From Monodelphis domestica (taxonomy: Eukaryota > Chordata > Mammalia > Didelphimorphia > Didelphidae): a stretch of DNA of 64,000 nucleotides. The notes under the pieces are model-generated. The model saw only the letters and a program-made list of their open reading frames with translations. It was not told the DNA's origin and made no database searches. The position numbers and the translations under genes were made by a program. This document shows positions 1 through 10,690 of the stretch, one piece after another; positions within the stretch are counted from its first letter, which is position 1, and each line of letters starts with the position of its first letter. The DNA is taken from assembly GCF_027887165.1 (NCBI RefSeq), contig NC_077230.1:345059850-345123849 (forward strand), written 5' to 3'.

Positions 1-276
1 AGGCAGACAGAGATTTTGTTTCATTCAGGGTCACCCAACTACTACGTGTCTGAGGCTGGATATGAATTCTGATCTTCCTATCTCCAGGCCCATCTAGCTA
101 AAAATAAGTTCTAATTCTGAAATATCAAGTGCCAAAAGTAAACTAACCACCAGATATCCTCAGGGGTTGAGAATAGAAATATCCAGCTAATAATAATGGC
201 TAGCATTAACACAGCAAAGAGCTTTACAAAGCTATATTATCTCACTCTATACTCACAACAATCCAGAGAAGTAGGT

Positions 277-372
277 GCTATTATTAATCCAATATGTCCC
301 TTGATATGCTTGATTTTTTGTTCTTCCAAATGAACTTTGTTATAGTTTTTTTCTAATGCTATTATTAATCCA
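277..372. repeat. 66-bp L1-derived filler between 15-bp direct repeats
   Basis: GCTATTATTAATCCA occurs at 277-291 and 358-372. The 66 bp between them, read on the minus strand (caaagttcatttggaagaac), match the ORF2 segment of the L1 here at about 22214 (caaaattcatttggaataac). The fragment interrupts a MIR-type SINE (about 190-690). Confidence 0.8.
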
Positions 373-379
373 GTTTTCT

Positions 380-561
380 TTCTTTTTTTTTTTTAACCCT
401 TACCTTCCTTCAAGGCAGAAGAGTGGTAAGGGCTAGGCAATGGGGGTCAAGTGACTTGCCCAGGATCACACAGCTGGGAAGTGTCTGAGGCCAGATTTGA
501 ACCCAAGACCTCCCATCTCTAGGCCTGACTCTCAATCCACTGAGCCACCCAGCTGCCCCCC
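380..561 (-). mobile_element. Marsupial tRNA-like SINE with 13-bp target duplication
   Basis: On the minus strand: gggggcagctgggtggctca to a tail ending in an A-rich run. It is flanked by AATCCAGTTTTCT at 367-379 and 562-574. It is inserted in an older MIR-type SINE whose halves resume on either side. Confidence 0.93.
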
Positions 562-575
562 AATCCAGTTTTCTA

Positions 576-1607
576 AATGAGAAAACAGTCAGGTAAAGAG
601 GTCAAGTGACTTACTTAGGATCACATAGCTAGGAAGTGTCAGGCAGCATTTGAATTCAAGTATTTTTGATGCTAAATCCAGCATTCCAATGTCTTCACCA
701 ATGAGATGCCCGTAGCATCAGACATTTTTGAAAATAGAGGTTATGTGGAAATCTTTTGCTTTTTTTAACTGTGTTTTAAGAGATAACTCTCTGGTAAGAA
801 GGTAATGGAAAAATACAATGGAAAATATAGGTTATACAAAAACAGAAAATTCCTGTTCAGGAACAGGTTGGATTAGATGTCATCCAAGGTCCCTTCCTCT
901 CAACCCTGGGATCCTGTGAAAGGCTGTGGGGTTCAGGTAGGGTGGGGAGGGGAAAAGTTGCTCTCTGTGGTTTCACTGAGAAGCCCCAGCAAGACAGTCT
1001 TGGATTTCAATTCAGGAAACCTCCCAGTGCCCAGCTCTCCCTGGCCTCATCACACTTCACAGTCAACACACCAGCTGTTGATTTTCTCTTTGGTGACCTC
1101 CTCTCTCCCAGAGGGATATGGCAGGGGCAGTATAACTCTCTCACTTCTGGTTCTCTTCCCAGCTGGTGATCAAAGAATCTATACTTGGGCTGGCTGTTTC
1201 TAAATTCTGTATCAGTGACACTAATATGAAAAGTAGCCATATGTCCCAGAATGTCAAAGCTGGAAGAGCCCTGTAAAACAATGTCAAGTTGAGAAGGATC
1301 TTAGAACGCTGAATGTTATAGCAGGAAGGAGCTTTAAAATACTGTTACAACTGGAAATGATCTTCTCACAGAAAAGTGTTAGCTAAAATGCCAGTGTTGG
1401 AAAGGACGTTAAGAGGATCATCTACTCCAACTTCTTCATTTTACAGAAAATGCAGTTGAGTCTTAGAGAGAAGGGATTTACCTGGGAAGACTGAGTCTTG
1501 TTTTTCTTTTTTTTTCTTTGTTTCAAGTCCAGTATTTATTTTAACATAATGATTTCAGATACCCTAAACAATTAAAAAAAAGAAAAGAAAAGCTCCTTTT
1601 TCACTTT
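576..1607. other. Non-genic repeat DNA left of the provirus
   Basis: After the end of the MIR-type SINE (about 690) the DNA is unique-looking to about 1240. A MIR/L2-like relic (tcaaagctggaagagcc...ttacagaaaatgcagttgag) then runs at about 1240-1470, followed by T- and A-rich low-complexity sequence. The short ORFs at 877-1240 overlap in three frames and show no family resemblance. Confidence 0.5.
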
Positions 1608-1611
1608 GAGG

Positions 1612-1905
1612 TGTAAAAATTAAAATTAGATCTCAATAATGAAAATATTACATTTTAAGGGATTTATTAATGAACATTAGGAATAAAGGAATAAGAGGGA
1701 TACAAAATAAAGACCATGTACCCATGGCTGATCAGCCTGTTGAAAATCCCACTCACCACCATTGAGCCAAGATGCCAAAGAGGGTGGGACCCTCCACATC
1801 CCCACCTAATATACTCTGTCTATACAGTTATTACATAATGACAGGAAGTCCGTGGGCTCCTGGGAAATATAGTTCTTTTTTGGGTAACAGATTTTCAATC
1901 ATACA
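1612..1905 (-). repeat. 3' LTR of the 1.6-8.1 kb relic
   Basis: This 294-bp terminal repeat pairs with 7777-8070. On the minus strand it contains a block reading gaactaTATTTCCCAGGAGC, an ETS-like ACTTCCTGTC and, near its end, AATAAA. The polypurine tract is immediately upstream on the minus strand (1906-1915). Confidence 0.9.
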
Positions 1906-2789
1906 TTCCCCCCCCAAGATCTGTGGAAGACTGATCTCTCCAATGGATCTTGTAAACATAATCCACTTTTAAATTACAATAATTTGGAGATAAAAGAAAA
2001 AGAGAAGAAAACCAATGATTGCTAGGCACATTGACAAAAAGTCAGTTAGGGGAAGTCCCCTTTGGCATAAGAGTATACAGACAAAACAATTGCATTTAAC
2101 CCCACACAGTTCAGATCACCACATCCCAAAGTTAACTCTGGATCTTCTGATGCAGCATGTAGTCTGTGGAGGTATCTTCATGGTGCCTTCTCCAAAGAGT
2201 TCATTTTCTGGATTTGGAGAGGTAGCATGTTTCTTAACCTAAAATTACTCTCAAAAAGAATTTAAACTTTAAAATTTAGAATAATAATACATTCTCCCCT
2301 GATGAGGGTGTTGAAAAACACAGGGATCACTTAGTGATGAATGGCTGAGTTATGGGGTGTATGAATCAATTGGCAAGAGAAATCAAAAACATCAAAAAAA
2401 TCCAAATAAAAGAGAAAATATAACTTCTGGATGAAATATAAACTATCAAAGTCTAATGTGAAAAAATGTAAGTAAAGGAAAATAAACCTATAACAGGTCC
2501 TTGAATCAGGGTCCAATTAAAGTAATTTCTATCCCACAAGTCTGTAGGACAAATGCAGTAATAGTTCACTTACCCTTTTGCAGTCAAGAAGTTGCCATAC
2601 TATAAGAGAGAAAAAAGGACTAGATTTTTGTGTGATAGAGAAGTGTAATCCCCTGGTCTGATTTACCTTCCCTCTCAGGGATAGGGGAAGCCAGTACCTG
2701 TGAGTATTTCACAAAGAGTGTGGATACAAGGTGTCCTGCATCTTAACATATGTCACGCTCCACAACCTTGAGTCTCACACTAGGTACAA

Positions 2790-2935
2790 GTCCTTTCATA
2801 TTGGCTTAGAAGTTCATCAATCCTACTTGGACTGGTTTGGTCCTTTTTGACCTTGTGCCTCTTGGCACTGCAAATTTTCATCAACTCCACTGGGATTGGT
2901 TGGTCTCCTTGACCTTGTGCTTCTTGGCACTGTAT
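2790..2935. repeat. Two-copy tandem repeat inside the provirus relic
   Basis: Two degenerate units of about 62 bp, each ending in gaccttgtgc-ctcttggcactg-like sequence, lie back to back. Internal repeats of this kind are common in non-coding retroviral relics. Confidence 0.7.
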
Positions 2936-4984
2936 AATGGCTCTTTTGTTCCCTTCTCCTAGAATCAGACACAATCGTTAATCACAGTCCCAAACATTTA
3001 TCAATAAATGTCAGGTTTTCGTAGTCTAAAGCTTTGGGGTGTGCATTAATATTATAGCAAATATATATTTTAACTTATATTAATGCAAAATCAAAAAAGT
3101 TTAAGAAAAATCTTCTCAATACTGTTGACATGTGCTTCAAATACAAAAAGGAGAGAAAAATAAGACTACATGCAAGCAAAAACAATAATAAAAGTTTTAA
3201 AAATCAAAAATATATAGCTTACAATCATTGACATACTGTGTCAGCTAAGAAAAGGTAGAGTACAAAGGTTTCTCACCCAAAAATGAGATCCATTCCTCTT
3301 CAAACTTAGTCATGATCCACTCTATGTGAGTGCAAGTAATTTTCACAAAGTAACAGTTTTTAAAATAAAGAACAGTAGTGCAACAGGAATGAACATTCAA
3401 AAAGTATTAAAATTCCTAAAGTTAAAATAGCCCATTTAATTACAATAGCAAACAAACTCATTATCATCAGGATTCACATGAGTCTGCTGTGTTACATTTA
3501 AAACTAATGTCCAGAGGTCTGTCCAGCGGCCTCTCTGAGGACCAGGGTCTGTCTGCCCAAGTATGATTTCACAGTCAGATAAATGAGATGTGATACACCA
3601 TGCATTCAGCCCACATACACAGGCATCACACACAGTGCTCTGCCATAGTACCATGGTATTTTGTTATTTCTTTTTATTATATAGGTTTTTGGTACACACA
3701 CACATAATCAATTCACTATGTATGTGACATTCTACAGTTTGATTGAATATTATCGAATCACCTAAACAACACTCTTGTGATGTTACTACAACAAAGAATT
3801 CTGTGATCATTTACTAGATTTCTACAACACTCTGTGATAGATATGATTAATGTGAATAAAGCCATTTGTAGGTTAGTACCCCTTGACCTGCTGAGGATCA
3901 TTGTGCTTTTGCTCAATTTTCACTATCCATCATAATTGCTTGGGTGATGAACAAAAAAACATATTCATATCTAGGTATGAGGATTTTAGGCAGACCAATT
4001 TTGGTGTTTTCCTCAATTTACAAATTCTGTTTTTCTTGTGTTTCTTTGAAATGCCTAGCGATGCTGCTTGGCTTCTGTTCCAACAAATTCATTCGAGTGT
4101 GGTAACTATAGGACAAGATTCATTACAGTACTCAACCTTTCAGTTGGTGTTTATTGTAGGGCCTTTGTGCTTGAGAAAAGAGGGGTCATCTGCAGTAATC
4201 TTTGGGCTTTTATTCTGTAATTGCAATCTTTTGGGGGTAATAACCTAGGGGGCTTAAAGTAGGGTATATATTTATTGATCCTATAAGTATTTGCTCTCAT
4301 GTTATTTCTCCTGTATTGGGGAGGGAATAATAATCGTAACAAGTCCATTAGTGGGAAAAAAGTCACAAATGGGGATCAGCAGGGAGCCCTCATTCTGGGG
4401 TCTGCTTTGCTGACCTTCCTTCCTTGTACTGTGACCTTGTCAAACGGTTGGGGTATGATGGCTCTGGCACTAATGGGTACTTGTCACAAGTTTTTCAGGT
4501 GTAGCAATGTTTCAACCTTGGCTGAGATTTTTTTTTAATACTGCCATCATTACAAAATATAGGAGAGGAGTTTAGAAAAAAACCAAACCTCTGTACTGTT
4601 GACTTTGGGTTTAAAAATGTCACCAAGAATCTAGATCATTCTGGTGTAAGGGTAAAGTAATCTGAGGAGTTACAAATGAGAGATGCTCCCTCTTGGGAGC
4701 CATCCAGGGATACCATGTCCTGGGATCAACTTCCCAGTTCCTTTGGTATGAGACTGTTATGCCCTATCCATTCACATTTTTACAGATGCAGAGGTGGGTG
4801 GGGATTAAAATAGTGCTTCACTTCAACTACTAAAATGGACTCTTTATCTCTTGTTACAAATAATTCAGAGGCAGGCAAAATGATCAATCAGAGTTGTTGG
4901 AAAAAAAACTAACTATCATGTCTGAAGAACCCTTAAAAATCAATTTTAGATATTTAGCTCATTAAATTCTTCAAAGGTTGATAG

Positions 4985-6600
4985 TGTGAAGATTGAATTT
5001 GACTCTCCCCTGATTGTAACAATGAAGGTACTTAGCTCTTCCTTTATTGGGAAGATTGAATTGTAATCCACAATCTATTTTAAGATTTTAATGCCCAAAA
5101 GGTAGTAACTCAGAATTTGAAGTAGATCTACCCATTTTAATGTACAAAAAGGGGTGAACTAACTATTAAAGGTGCAAACTACTAAAGGTGTGATCTAACC
5201 AAAAAAGGTATAATCTAATCAAAGAAGGTGTGAACTAAAGAGTGGGCACTCCTGGAGAGGAGTGTCTACTGTGATTGGTAGATGTGAAATTTAGGGGAGG
5301 TGACACTAGAGAAAAGATCTTTAAAAAGAGGACCACAGAAGCCAGAAGGATCATTTGAAGAAATTCGAGATTTGTGATATTTGAGTATTCGAGATTCGTG
5401 ATAGAGGAAAGAAGAATGACTTGGAGGAGAGACTGGAAGATGGATACTTGAACTTGGCTGTGGAACTGGACCCCTGGAGGAGCTCATGCATGAGACCTGT
5501 GAATCTTAAAAACTGCTCAGACTGTACTTTAGAAGATTTGATTTAAACTATCCCCTTATTGTAACAATGGAGATACTTGGTCTAACAAGAATCAGGAATG
5601 TATTGGAAACTTTTAAATTATGCCACCATACTCAGACAGTGCCTTAGGGGAAGATAAAGTTATAAACTCCTAATTGAACAATGAAAGTCCTAACTCATGC
5701 CTTACTGTGAAACTAGAACCTTAAGATAGGTCTATTTTTAGATCTAATACAAAAAGGTGTTAAGTACCTGTAAAGGTTAAATTAGTCACAAAAAGGTCAA
5801 GTAACTTACAAAAGACAAGCTTAACAAAGAGGTATGAAATACTCAGAAAATATAATCTAACCAGAGAAGGCGTGAACTAAAGAGTGGTGAAAACTAAGAA
5901 TGGGCAGTCCTGGAAAAAAGCGTCTACTGTGATTGGTAGATGTGAAAATTTAGGAGAAAAGTTTCTTTAAAAGGAAGGGTAAGAAGTCAGTTCAGGCTAA
6001 TTGGAGTTCAGGAGATTCAGTAGAGGACTGGAGCTTGCTTGGAGACAGTCTTGGGGTGAGTAATAAGACTGACTTGCTCTCCCTTAATAATAATAAGTAA
6101 TAAGACTGACTCCCCCCCTCTCTCTCCCCCTTCCCTTAATTCCTTCTTTCTTTATTAATTAAAATCTCCATAAATCCCAGCTGACTTGGGTATTTTCATA
6201 TTTGGGGATTTCCCAAGGCTACCACTTACTTAGATTTTAAGACAAAACACTAAAATTATCCTTACAGACCTCAGACTACTTTCCTTTTAGATGGTCACCG
6301 TTGGTGAATGAAAGGCTGACTTAGTTTCCCTGCCTTTCTGGAGGTGAGAACCTCCAAGAAAGGCCCATCATCTTGAAACTCCCTTTCCCTGATTAGGACC
6401 TTAGAATTTCTACCTGGCTCTGAGGATGCCAGAGCTCTCTCCTTCTCTACCCTTTTCTCACTCCCTTAATATTTTCTCTCTATTGTAAATAAACTACCAT
6501 AAATTCCACTTAGTTTAGTCATTCATTTTGGGATTTTAGAAATTAAATTCCTGGAGACCACATATTAAATATATCCAGTCCAACCAATAAAAATTTAACA
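4985..6600 (+). mobile_element. Cluster of related LTR relics nested in the older provirus
   Basis: Segments at about 4985-5510 and 5515-6290 share blocks such as tgattgtaacaatg, ggtgtgaactaaagagtg, gtctactgtgattggtagatg and, in the second, attaaaatctccataaatccc followed by a U5-like tail. A third U5-like piece (aataaactaccataaattcc) lies at about 6290-6600. The same family occurs at about 43.36-44.34 kb. Orientation is plus, opposite to the host provirus. Exact ends could not be fixed by target duplications. Confidence 0.65.
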
Positions 6601-7776
6601 TTAGCCAGGTTGAGTCCATTCATCATCTATGTGACAATTAACAAATGGAAAAAAATTGGGGGGGCTTTTACAATATTTTGTTCAGTAGCCATTGGGGAAA
6701 GGTAACAAAATATAACAGTAGTTAAAACACAGTAGATTAAAATGATTCAGTGTAACAGAATAGTATTGGATATATTAACATATGAACTTAAAACAACAAA
6801 ATTAAATCTTAAATAAAACAGTCAGCAAAATACAATAAAATACAGAGACTTTCATTAAAAAAAAATAGAGTCCAAAAAGGTTTAAAATTTTCACCCCCAG
6901 TCTCTTTAAAATTCCTTTCTCTATCCATTCAGAGTACTTTTGTCAGAATGCTTGGATCTCCCATAGCAAGAGAGAACTCCTTGCTGAGCAAAGTGTGAAG
7001 GAATCTGAAATTGGATGAATCTTAGAGACTGGGCAGGCCCAAATGGCAAAGAGTTGTAGGGAGATGAATTTCTCCCCTGAATCTCAGGTAAGATAAGTGA
7101 AAGGATCAGTGCACTCATGAATGGTAGAAGCTGTTTGAGATAGGTAATGCACTGCTCTTTCATAGAATGCACCATGCTTGTTATTTACTTCTTTTTTAGA
7201 AGAGTAACTTCCTTCTTCCCTTCTCATTTCCCCCTGAGGTAAAATGCTAGGGAGCAGTTTGTTTCCCCATCCACATGGAGAGGAAGTTAGGAGGCGAATC
7301 GTTGCCTAAGGAAAATACACCCTGGTTTTTACCAGTTGCCCAGAGAGTGGCTCCAAGTTTGTGAGTTCCAAAGATACACCAACAGTCTGGGACCAGCTGG
7401 GACTGGAGCTAGGGCCAGAGCAGGAGGAAGAGCAACCGGGATCAAGAAGATCAGGAGCCGGAGCAAGCAGAATCAGGGGCAGCAATGCCAGAGGCAGCAG
7501 TGAGGAACTGATTAACATGGGCTCAAGCAGAGGGGCGAGAGAAGTGACTTATCTCCTCTTCACCAAGAGTTCCCTTGTTAAAAATGACCTGGCCAGTAGG
7601 GAGAACAACAGGGCAAAAAGTAGGGGAAAAAAGGCAATAGCTACAAAGAGAGTTTGGAGTTTGTGAGGGTGGGTGGATGGGGTGGGCAAAAAGCCTTGGC
7701 AGGAGATAATTTTTTTTTTTTATCTAGGTTATCTTAAAAAGATTGAGAATTTTTTCCAACTTCTGTTTGCCATAGA

Positions 7777-8070
7777 TGTAAAAATTAAAATTAATATCAA
7801 ATAATAAAATATTATATCTTAAGGGATTTATTAATGATCATTAGGAATAAAAGAATAAGAGGGATACAAAATAAAAGACCATATGCCCATGGCTGATCAG
7901 CCTGTTGAAAATCCCACTCACCACCATTGAGCCAAGATGCCAAAGAGGGCGGGACCCTCCACATCCCCATCTAATATCCCCTGTCTATGGGAAGTACATA
8001 ATGACAGGAAGTCAGTGAGCTCCTGGGAAATGTAGTTCTTTTTTTAGGGTAACAGATTTTCAATTAAATA
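7777..8070 (-). repeat. 5' LTR of the 1.6-8.1 kb relic
   Basis: This 294-bp partner of 1612-1905 has the same length and the same promoter-like blocks, including ACTACATTTCCCAGGAGC on the minus strand, close to the ZNF143-type box, and ACTTCCTGTC. The segment just inside the provirus (about 7745-7776) would hold the primer-binding site. I do not recognise the matching tRNA. Confidence 0.9.
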
Positions 8071-8207
8071 GAGGGAAAGGGGATGGCATAGCCTAGACAT
8101 TGATTTGGGACTTTGAGTTTTTAATCAATTAATTAATTGCTACCAATTAATCTAATAATTTCAAGACAATGAAATATCAAACTGTTTGGGGATGGGATGG
8201 AGATAGA

Positions 8208-8282
8208 GTTAGGGTTTAGGGTTAGAAATGAATTTAGGGTTAGGGTTAGAAACGTATTTAGGGTTAGGATTAGGGTTAGAAA
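8208..8282 (+). repeat. Interstitial telomere-like (TTAGGG)n tract
   Basis: Repeated TTAGGG/TTTAGGG/TTAGGATTAGGG units are interspersed with gttagaaa-type spacers. This is a short, degenerate vertebrate telomere-repeat array about 140 bp beyond the end of the provirus relic. Confidence 0.85.
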
Positions 8283-8694
8283 GGACCTAGAGGTGCCCCT
8301 TGCTCACTCACTGATTCTAGCCCATGCTGGCTCTGACTCTGGCTCTGTAGGTGGAGTCGGGGAGGGTAGATCAGCTCGAGTTTTGGTGGGAGCCTTTTCA
8401 CCCTCTTATAGTGTGGAAATGCCCAATTCCCACGGTGGACTAGAGAGGGTCTAGATCAGTCAAAACTCAAAATCCTTGCAATCAGTGCAAGCACAGGCCT
8501 TTCTCTATAACATTCTGATGTGCGATAAATTTGGACACCACACTTGAAAGTTTTCTAAGCCAACATCTAGGATTCCAAAGGGAGGCAAGAGTATAAACTG
8601 ACCCTACATGGATTAGTTTTCTCTTGATTGGACTAGATTTTGAGAGCTTTTAAGTTACTTGACTTAAAAGGCAGTCTAGGAACAGTTAGGTGCC

Positions 8695-8865
8695 TCAGTG
8701 GATAGAGCAGCAGGCCTGGAATTGGGAGAACCTACATTCAAATAAGGCCTCTGAAATGTTCTGTGTGACCCTAGCCAAGACTCTTAACCCCAATTGCCTA
8801 GTCCTCAATGCTCTTCTGTTTTAGACTTAATACAAAGAGAAAAGTTAAGGTTTTGTTTTTCTTTA
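8695..8865 (+). mobile_element. Diverged marsupial tRNA-like SINE
   Basis: Reads cagttaggtgcctcagtggatagagc through gtgtgaccctagcc-like and aattgcctagtcc parts to an A-rich end. It is an older copy of the family at 380-561. Confidence 0.8.
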
Positions 8866-9780
8866 AGCAATCTAGTATAGGGTGTGGCCAAAGTCTTTAT
8901 GTAGTTTTAAACTTAAAGTCTTTAAATTGCACTAAAGACTTTTGGGACATCCTTTATAGTGAAAGGTCTCTGGACTAGAAGACAGAAGACCCGGGTTCTG
9001 TTCCCAGATTTTTGATGTATACATTGTTGTATATGCAATCATAATACACAACAGAACAGAGAACAGCAGAATGATGGCTTGGCCTTAGATTCAGGAAGGC
9101 AGTTTTCTGGGTTACAGGTCTTGTTTTGGATGCAAATTGACTGGGTGACTTGGACAAGTAACTTTCCCATCTCAATGTGAAAGAAGTCAATCTGCAGTGT
9201 TAGAAGGAATTTCCTCATCCAGGAGGTCCCTCCATCAATGAAATCAAAGGTTCACTCCATTTCTATATCCTATAATCAAGAACTTAAATAGGAGAGGCAC
9301 AAACTAAACTGGTCTTTCCTCATCTATAAAATAAGGAAGTTGGACCACATTCCTAAGGTCCCTTCCACATCTAATTGACTAGGATGGTGCCCAGTCTTTC
9401 TGTTATACATTCCTGCCTGCCCATAGTCACCTAGGAATTTTGGCCAGTTGCCACCTTTCTTCCTAAAATATCTTCAATCTCTGCTCAATGCTATTGGACA
9501 AGAATGCTGTCAGATCGAATTGCTTGCCAGCTCCAGAAGGGAGGCGGGAAGGAAACAATTTGGACCATAGAACTTCAAAAAACGTATGTGTAAATGTATT
9601 ACATGTGATTGGTTAAAAAAAATGCTGTTATACATAAGGTTGCATCATCAGAGTCAAGTAAATAAAAATGGAAAAGTGATGCAGTTCTGACCCCAAGGAG
9701 TTTATAATCTAACAAAAAGCTGACATAAAACCAATTAACTACAACATACTCTAGAATGTTCAAGAGGTAAAGGGCAGGGT
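8866..9780. other. Non-genic stretch
   Basis: Unique-looking DNA with weak MIR-like remains (cctcatctataaaataaggaagttgg at about 9320). No gene or RNA gene is recognised. Confidence 0.45.
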
Positions 9781-10150
9781 CTGAGAAGATGCTCTAAGAA
9801 AATAAGCAAAGGGAGAAATCCCTTTCAGCTGGAGACTGAAAGTGAAGTGAAGGCTCCATGGGGAAGGTGATCTCTTAGTTGGATTCTAAAGGAAAAGGGT
9901 TTTTTAATGGACAAGGAGGAAGCAGGAGAGTTGGCATGAATACAGAGAAGCAGAAAAGGCAGAATCGAATTGGAGATTATCTGAATGAAAAGAGCAGATG
10001 AAGTGGCTGAACGTGAAATTGGATGGAAAATGAATTGGAGCCAGACCACCAGGCGAAGACACATTTATTCTCTAGGTGGTAAGGAGCCACAGAGAATGTT
10101 AGAGAATGATGTGGTCAGGGCCATACATTTTAGTAATTATTCTGGTAGCA
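9780..10150 (+). repeat. Ancient unclassified interspersed repeat, copy 1
   Basis: It shows the pattern agaagatgctctaag...ggattctaaaggaaaag...gaatacagagaagcag...taaggagccacagagaatgtt...gatgtggtcaggg. Related copies occur at about 16.69-17.20 with 23.85-25.06, 39.1-39.25, 42.84-43.08 and 47.03-47.45 kb. I do not know its proper class. Confidence 0.55.
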
Positions 10151-10439
10151 TCTTGTCCTTTTCTTGAGATACTATGGCAAACATCTTCAAAAATGACTCA
10201 AATGATCTGATAAAGTTTAAAGCTCAATTTCTTTATTACAGCACACTTGAACTCACACAAGAGAAGCCTAGGACAAGGTTCCTGGCACAAAAGGATGAAA
10301 TAAGGGAGGTCCTGGGGCCTCGGGCATCACGTTTTTCAGTCCAGGGCAGCAGAAGGAAGAGCAATCAGCCTCTGTGGAGAGGCTTTCTTTGGACAAGGCA
10401 CATGCAGCTCCTTCAGTTCTACCCTTCTTGCTGGAATGT

Positions 10440-10690
10440 CAGCCAGTTAACAAGCGTTTAAGTGCCTACTATGTGCCAGGCATTGTGCTAAGTGCTATAC
10501 AAATATTATGTCACTGATCGTCACAAAAAACCATGTAAGGAAGGGGTCATTATTAGCCCAATTTTACAAAAGAGGGAAACTGTGGCAAAGAGGTTAAAGT
10601 CTCTTGCCCAGGATAATACAGCCTGTAAAATGTCTGAGGCCAGATTGGAACTCAGGTTTTTCTGGCTCCAAGCCAAGGGTCTTGGAAGTG
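10440..10690 (-). mobile_element. THER/MIR-type SINE relic
   Basis: Holds tgcctactatgtgccaggca and, after a middle part, ttttacaaaagagggaaactg and cttgcccaggataatacagc, the standard reverse-complement order of a MIR-class SINE with an L2-like tail. Confidence 0.75.

Larger units (their letters stand above)
190..690 (-). mobile_element. MIR-type SINE, interrupted twice
   Basis: Pieces at about 190-291 and 575-690 carry the reverse complement of MIR-like parts (ctttacaaagc...gtaggtgctattatta and gagaaaac...gtcaagtgacttacttagg). They are separated by an L1 filler and a younger SINE. Confidence 0.75.
1612..8070 (-). mobile_element. Old endogenous retrovirus relic with two LTRs, minus orientation
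   Basis: Two 294-bp direct repeats (1612-1905 and 7777-8070) bracket 5.9 kb. On the minus strand the LTR reads TGTATGATTGAAAATC to TTTTTACA. A purine tract (eight G's then AA) lies next to the 1612-1905 copy, marking it as the 3' LTR. Four-base target duplications GAGG lie at 1608-1611 and 8071-8074. By eye the LTRs differ at about one base in ten, which suggests a fossil of tens of millions of years. The interior has no recognisable gag, pol or env domain and contains other LTRs, so it is broken or was always non-autonomous. Confidence 0.85.

Noticed and set aside
3901-4248. 115-codon plus-strand ORF
   Set aside because: It is Phe/Leu-rich, lies in the interior of the provirus relic opposite to its orientation, and resembles no family.
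7306-7666. Overlapping ORFs of 70 and 101 codons near 7.4 kb
   Set aside because: They lie inside the provirus relic, have low-complexity Gly/Ser/Glu content and no recognisable domain, so they are treated as fossil DNA.
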